A stretch of 9,672 bases of DNA from Balneola sp. (lineage in GTDB: Bacteria; Bacteroidota; Rhodothermia; Balneolales; Balneolaceae). The stretch is from positions 1 through 9,672 of the forward strand of contig PCAT01000050.1 of NCBI GenBank assembly GCA_002730655.1, read 5' to 3'. Each line of letters opens with the position of its first letter. The stretch's first letter is position 1. Position numbers and translations under genes: made by a program. Shown here one piece after another: positions 7,744 through 9,672 of the stretch. The notes under the pieces are model-generated. The model was not told the origin of the DNA. It did no database searches and saw only the letters and a list, made by a program, of their open reading frames with translations.

Positions 7744-7757
7744 TGCAAGCGCTTCCA
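7744..7757. promoter_or_regulatory. LacI-family-type operator upstream of the receptor operon
   Basis: TGCAAGCGCTTCCA fits the 14-bp LacI/GalR-family operator pattern TGnAAnCGnTTnCA at every fixed position, with a perfect 8-bp core AAGCGCTT around the central CG. The two 7-base halves differ at one position. It lies about 107 bases upstream of the receptor start and abuts the possible -33 box, so a LacI-family regulator is likely to control the operon. No such regulator gene is in the window. LacI-family proteins usually sense sugars or nucleosides, which would point to a carbohydrate-linked ligand; that step is inference. Confidence 0.68.
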
Positions 7758-7827
7758 AAAAAGCATCTTATCGTGGTAATAATAGTAAATAGTTTATAAA
7801 TACACTCATTTTTTCGCAATTAATCCG

Positions 7828-7857
7828 TTGCATCATTCCTATTAGTCTCTCTATAAT
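7828..7857 (+). promoter_or_regulatory. Possible sigma70-like promoter of the plus-strand SGNH lipoprotein
   Basis: A perfect TATAAT (7852-7857) lies 18 bases after TTGCAT (7828-7833). The -10 box is ideal, the -35 box shares only TTG with consensus. It would give a leader of about 80 bases before the ATG at 7946. In AT-rich DNA a lone TATAAT is weak evidence. Confidence 0.3.
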
Positions 7858-7945
7858 CGTACTTGCTACCTAATTGTTCGAGATGTTTCGACCTACTGTA
7901 GCATCTATAAATATTTAAATCAATATCTTAGAACTCTATTTTAAC

Positions 7946-8681
7946 ATGCGTTTTTTTTTTCATTCACTGTTTCATTTTTTGCCTCACTATCAGTGCTTGT
8001 GATAAATCTAAACCCGATGAGGATAATTACGTCATAAATACCGGACAAGCACTGCCCAGTATTTCTTATTTAGCATTAGGGGACTCTTACACTATTGGAG
8101 AGGCAGTAGATTCTACCCAAAGTTGGCCTCTACAATTGGCAGATACCCTTCGCGAAGCCTACAATCTTCAAGTTAATAAACCTACAATTATAGCTACTAC
8201 TGGCTGGACTACTGATGAACTACAGCGAGGAATCGAAGAAGCAGGTCTAGAAGAAAAATACGAGTTGATATCTCTACTAATAGGAGTAAATAATCAATAT
8301 CGAGGGTATGAATTCAAACAATTTGAAGAAGAATATGAAGCGTTAATTAAATGGGCGATTCAATATTCTGTATACGGAGCATCAGGTATATTTGCCGTAT
8401 CTATTCCCAACTACGGTGTTACTCCTTTTGGCCAAACAAGAGGAGAGGATGCGATCAGATCCGATCTGTTAGCTTATGACGGAAAAGCCAGAGAAATCTG
8501 CCAGCGTTTTGGCATCCCATTTTATGATATAACCCCCATATCAGAACTTGCAAAAATTAATTCCGAGCTTATTGCCGAGGATCAATTGCATCCAAGCAGC
8601 CTTCAATACACAGAATGGGTCCGCTCATTTTCTAGTCGTGTAGCTGATCTCATTTCAATGTGGCCTGGTTATAGTAGATAA
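7946..8681 (+). CDS. Small SGNH/GDSL-family hydrolase lipoprotein, apparent frameshift in the signal peptide
   Basis: The catalytic domain is intact in the frame ending with TAA at 8679-8681. Upstream the frame continues through the block-I motif LALGDSYTIGE (GDS codons 8079-8087), so a TTG start at 8136 would delete the nucleophile and must be wrong. Still further upstream it encodes FIFCLTISAC, a lipobox with Cys at 7998-8000, followed by DKSKPDED. No ATG, GTG or TTG opens this frame; the only good start, ATG 7946, is out of frame by one base across the T10 run. With nine T the protein would be 244 residues: MRFFFIHC signal start, Cys18, Ser47, block-II Gly86, GVNN (113-116), Asp212 and His215. 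GVNNQYRG is typical of a Bacteroidota SGNH subfamily. Substrate unknown. It is divergent from the receptor operon and convergent with the tesA-like gene. Whether it is functional, phase-variable or a sequence error cannot be decided here. Confidence 0.82.
7951..7960 (+). repeat. T10 homopolymer inside a signal-peptide-coding region
   Basis: Ten consecutive T begin two bases after the ATG at 7946-7948. With ten T the ATG frame reaches a stop at 8034-8036 (TAA) after 29 codons. With nine (or twelve) it joins the SGNH hydrolase frame through a complete lipoprotein signal peptide. The tract therefore decides whether the gene is expressed from this start. Confidence 0.85.
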
Positions 8682-8732
8682 TGCATAAAAAATATGTGCC
8701 ACAATCACTTGGAAACTAGCTAAAGCAGATGC

Positions 8733-9401
8733 TTATTTAGTGGTATTACTGCTGGTGAGTGCATCAACCAGATAGCCCCAAACATGTTCAGCTACTTTTA
8801 CATGTCCTTCTTGGTTCGGATGAATTTGATCTGGCAAGTTGAGTTCCGGTACACCCCCTACCCCCTCTAATACAAAAGGGATAAATAACACATCGTTCTG
8901 CTCAGCTAATTCCACATACATTTGTCGAAACTCAAGCATATAATCAGCCCCTAAATTTGGGGGTACTTCCATACCTGCCAAGACGATTAGTGCTTGGGGA
9001 AATTTAGCTTGTACCTTATCTATAATACCTTGAAGGTTAGCCTTAGTTTGCTGTAAATTTAGACCCCTAAGCCCATCATTGCCCCCTAATTCCAACAGAA
9101 AAATATCGACTCCTTGCTGTAGAACCCAGTCAACTCTGCGAAGTCCACCAGCCGAAGTTTCACCACTAAGTCCAGCATTCACGACCGTATAATTTAACCC
9201 CAATGAATTGATTTTTTGCTGAATTAAAGCAGGAAAAGCTTTGTCTGGGTTTAATCCGTAACCAGCCGTTATACTATCCCCAAAGAACAAAATTTTTTCG
9301 GGGCTTTGCTGTGCCTGAACTCCCATAAAATTTTGTAGTATTAACAGCCCAACCATCCAAATAAAGCATTTTTTAATTGTTCGAAGGTAGATTAAAAACA
9401 T
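8733..9401 (-). CDS. tesA: Secreted arylesterase / TesA-type SGNH hydrolase (acyl-CoA thioesterase I family)
   Basis: A periplasmic esterase, thioesterase or lysophospholipase of the TesA family, 222 residues from the ATG at 9401. The open frame extends to a TTG at 9419, but the ATG gives a better signal peptide: short N-region with RTIKK, hydrophobic core, cleavage near GVQA (about residue 30). All four SGNH blocks match TesA closely: FFGDSITAGYGL with Ser43, NAGLSGETSAGG with Gly80, LELGGNDGLRG with Asn108, and DQIHPN with Asp191/His194. The LGGNDGLRG and IHPN stretches are as in E. coli TesA. No obvious Shine-Dalgarno is present. It is divergent from a gene at the window end, an arrangement seen for tesA and the ABC ATPase gene ybbA in many bacteria. 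Family function is well known; the physiological substrate is not. Confidence 0.93.
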   Translation of the reverse strand: MFLIYLRTIKKCFIWMVGLLILQNFMGVQAQQSPEKILFFGDSITAGYGLNPDKAFPALIQQKINSLGLNYTVVNAGLSGETSAGGLRRVDWVLQQGVDIFLLELGGNDGLRGLNLQQTKANLQGIIDKVQAKFPQALIVLAGMEVPPNLGADYMLEFRQMYVELAEQNDVLFIPFVLEGVGGVPELNLPDQIHPNQEGHVKVAEHVWGYLVDALTSSNTTK

Positions 9402-9468
9402 AAGAACTGTGATTAACAAATTGTGGTTATAATCATATCATACTCTTGAGTACACAGGCTGAATATTT

Positions 9469-9476
9469 CAAATATA
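9469..9476 (-). promoter_or_regulatory. Possible -7 element of the tesA-like gene
   Basis: On the minus strand TATATTTG matches the Bacteroidota -7 consensus TAnnTTTG exactly and would give a leader of about 60 bases before the ATG at 9401. No matching TTTG -33 box is seen at 19-21 bases upstream, so support is partial. Confidence 0.22.
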
Positions 9477-9615
9477 ATAGAACTTTTAAAGCACACCTGA
9501 ATGACATAAAGTAAACTAGCCATAAATCATGTTATTTATTAGTAACCCTTAAGTTAATAAACAACATTCCGGCGTTGGTAATAACTAAATTTTTCCGACA
9601 ATATTTAATTTTCAA

Positions 9616-9672
9616 ATGAACACATCAGCAGCAGTCCAAAAAGAGACTACCCTTTCACCTATATTACAACTA
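9616..9672 (+). CDS. N-terminus of a gene running off the window (possibly YbbA-like ABC transporter ATPase)
   Basis: An ATG at 9616 opens 19 codons to the window edge: MNTSAAVQKETTLSPILQL. The final PILQL is the usual way an ABC ATPase begins its first beta strand (typically followed by a short segment and the Walker A region), and the divergent position next to a tesA-like gene matches the tesA/ybbA arrangement. No Walker motif is within the window, so the identification rests on context. No strong Shine-Dalgarno precedes it; the upstream stretch is AT-rich. Confidence 0.5.
   Translation, partial: MNTSAAVQKETTLSPILQL

Larger units (their letters stand above)
7638..7945. other. Divergent intergenic region between the receptor operon and the second SGNH lipoprotein
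   Basis: 308 bases with no convincing gene on either strand. It serves two divergent transcription units. It holds, from left to right, the receptor Shine-Dalgarno, an inverted repeat (7711-7737), a possible Bacteroidota-type promoter for the receptor (7713-7743), a LacI-family-type operator (7744-7757) and a possible promoter for the plus-strand gene (7828-7857). The rest (7858-7945) is AT-rich and featureless to me. Confidence 0.8.

Noticed and set aside
8136..8138. TTG as the start of the plus-strand SGNH gene
   Set aside because: It would remove the GDS nucleophile block and the lipoprotein signal that are both encoded just upstream in the same frame.
8723..8734. Small hairpin AAGCA-GA-TGCTT between the convergent SGNH and tesA-like genes as a terminator
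   Set aside because: Stem of only five pairs with a two-base loop, overlaps the tesA-like stop codon, and no clear T-run follows.
9417..9419. TTG as the start of the tesA-like gene
   Set aside because: The ATG at 9401 gives a normal signal peptide; the six extra residues add hydrophobic sequence before the positively charged N-region.
9441..9452. Palindrome TACTC-TT-GAGTA upstream of the tesA-like gene as an operator
   Set aside because: Only five pairs, no known regulator pattern; expected by chance in a region this AT-rich.
1..9672. tRNA, rRNA, CRISPR arrays, insertion sequences, integrases or attachment sites
   Set aside because: No tRNA cloverleaf, rRNA stretch, regularly spaced repeat, transposase or terminal repeat was seen; the window looks like stable chromosome.

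Overview
The window looks like a chromosomal segment of an AT-rich member of the FCB group (Bacteroidota/Balneolota-like). The evidence is a TonB-dependent receptor with an N-terminal carboxypeptidase-regulatory-like (CarboxypepD_reg) domain, lipoproteins with an acidic stretch just after the lipidated cysteine, a menaquinone gene, a Bacteroidota-type large SGNH lipoprotein, and weak Shine-Dalgarno signals at most starts. No phylum-level assignment can be proved from the sequence alone.

Left part (1-2844), housekeeping. A short C-terminal coding tail (1-42) is followed by menB (79-918, + strand; menaquinone biosynthesis). This converges on a grpE-dnaJ chaperone operon on the minus strand (grpE 2161-2844, dnaJ 947-2122). 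dnaK is not in the window and no CIRCE element precedes grpE. A candidate promoter lies at 2933-2962.

Middle part (3029-7757), the most distinctive block. It is a two-gene minus-strand operon with a strong intrinsic terminator (3029-3060). The first gene encodes a 977-residue TonB-dependent outer-membrane receptor (4704-7637). Seven bases downstream is a 532-residue SGNH/GDSL-family lipoprotein (3098-4696), in the slot that SusD would occupy in a SusCD pair. Upstream of the receptor is a near-perfect LacI-family operator (7744-7757) beside a possible Bacteroidota-type promoter. Together these suggest regulated surface binding or hydrolysis of an acylated ligand coupled to TonB-driven import; the substrate is unknown.

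Right part (7638-9672). The divergent intergenic region leads into a second, unrelated SGNH lipoprotein (7946-8681, + strand). Its lipoprotein signal peptide is readable only if the T10 run at 7951-7960 is one base shorter (or two longer), so the gene is out of frame as given: a sequencing error, a decayed start, or a phase-variable switch. A third SGNH enzyme, a secreted TesA/arylesterase-type protein (8733-9401, - strand), follows. It is divergent from the first 19 codons of a gene at the window edge that, by the common tesA/ybbA arrangement, may be an ABC-transporter ATPase. Three different SGNH-hydrolase subfamilies therefore lie within about 6.3 kb.
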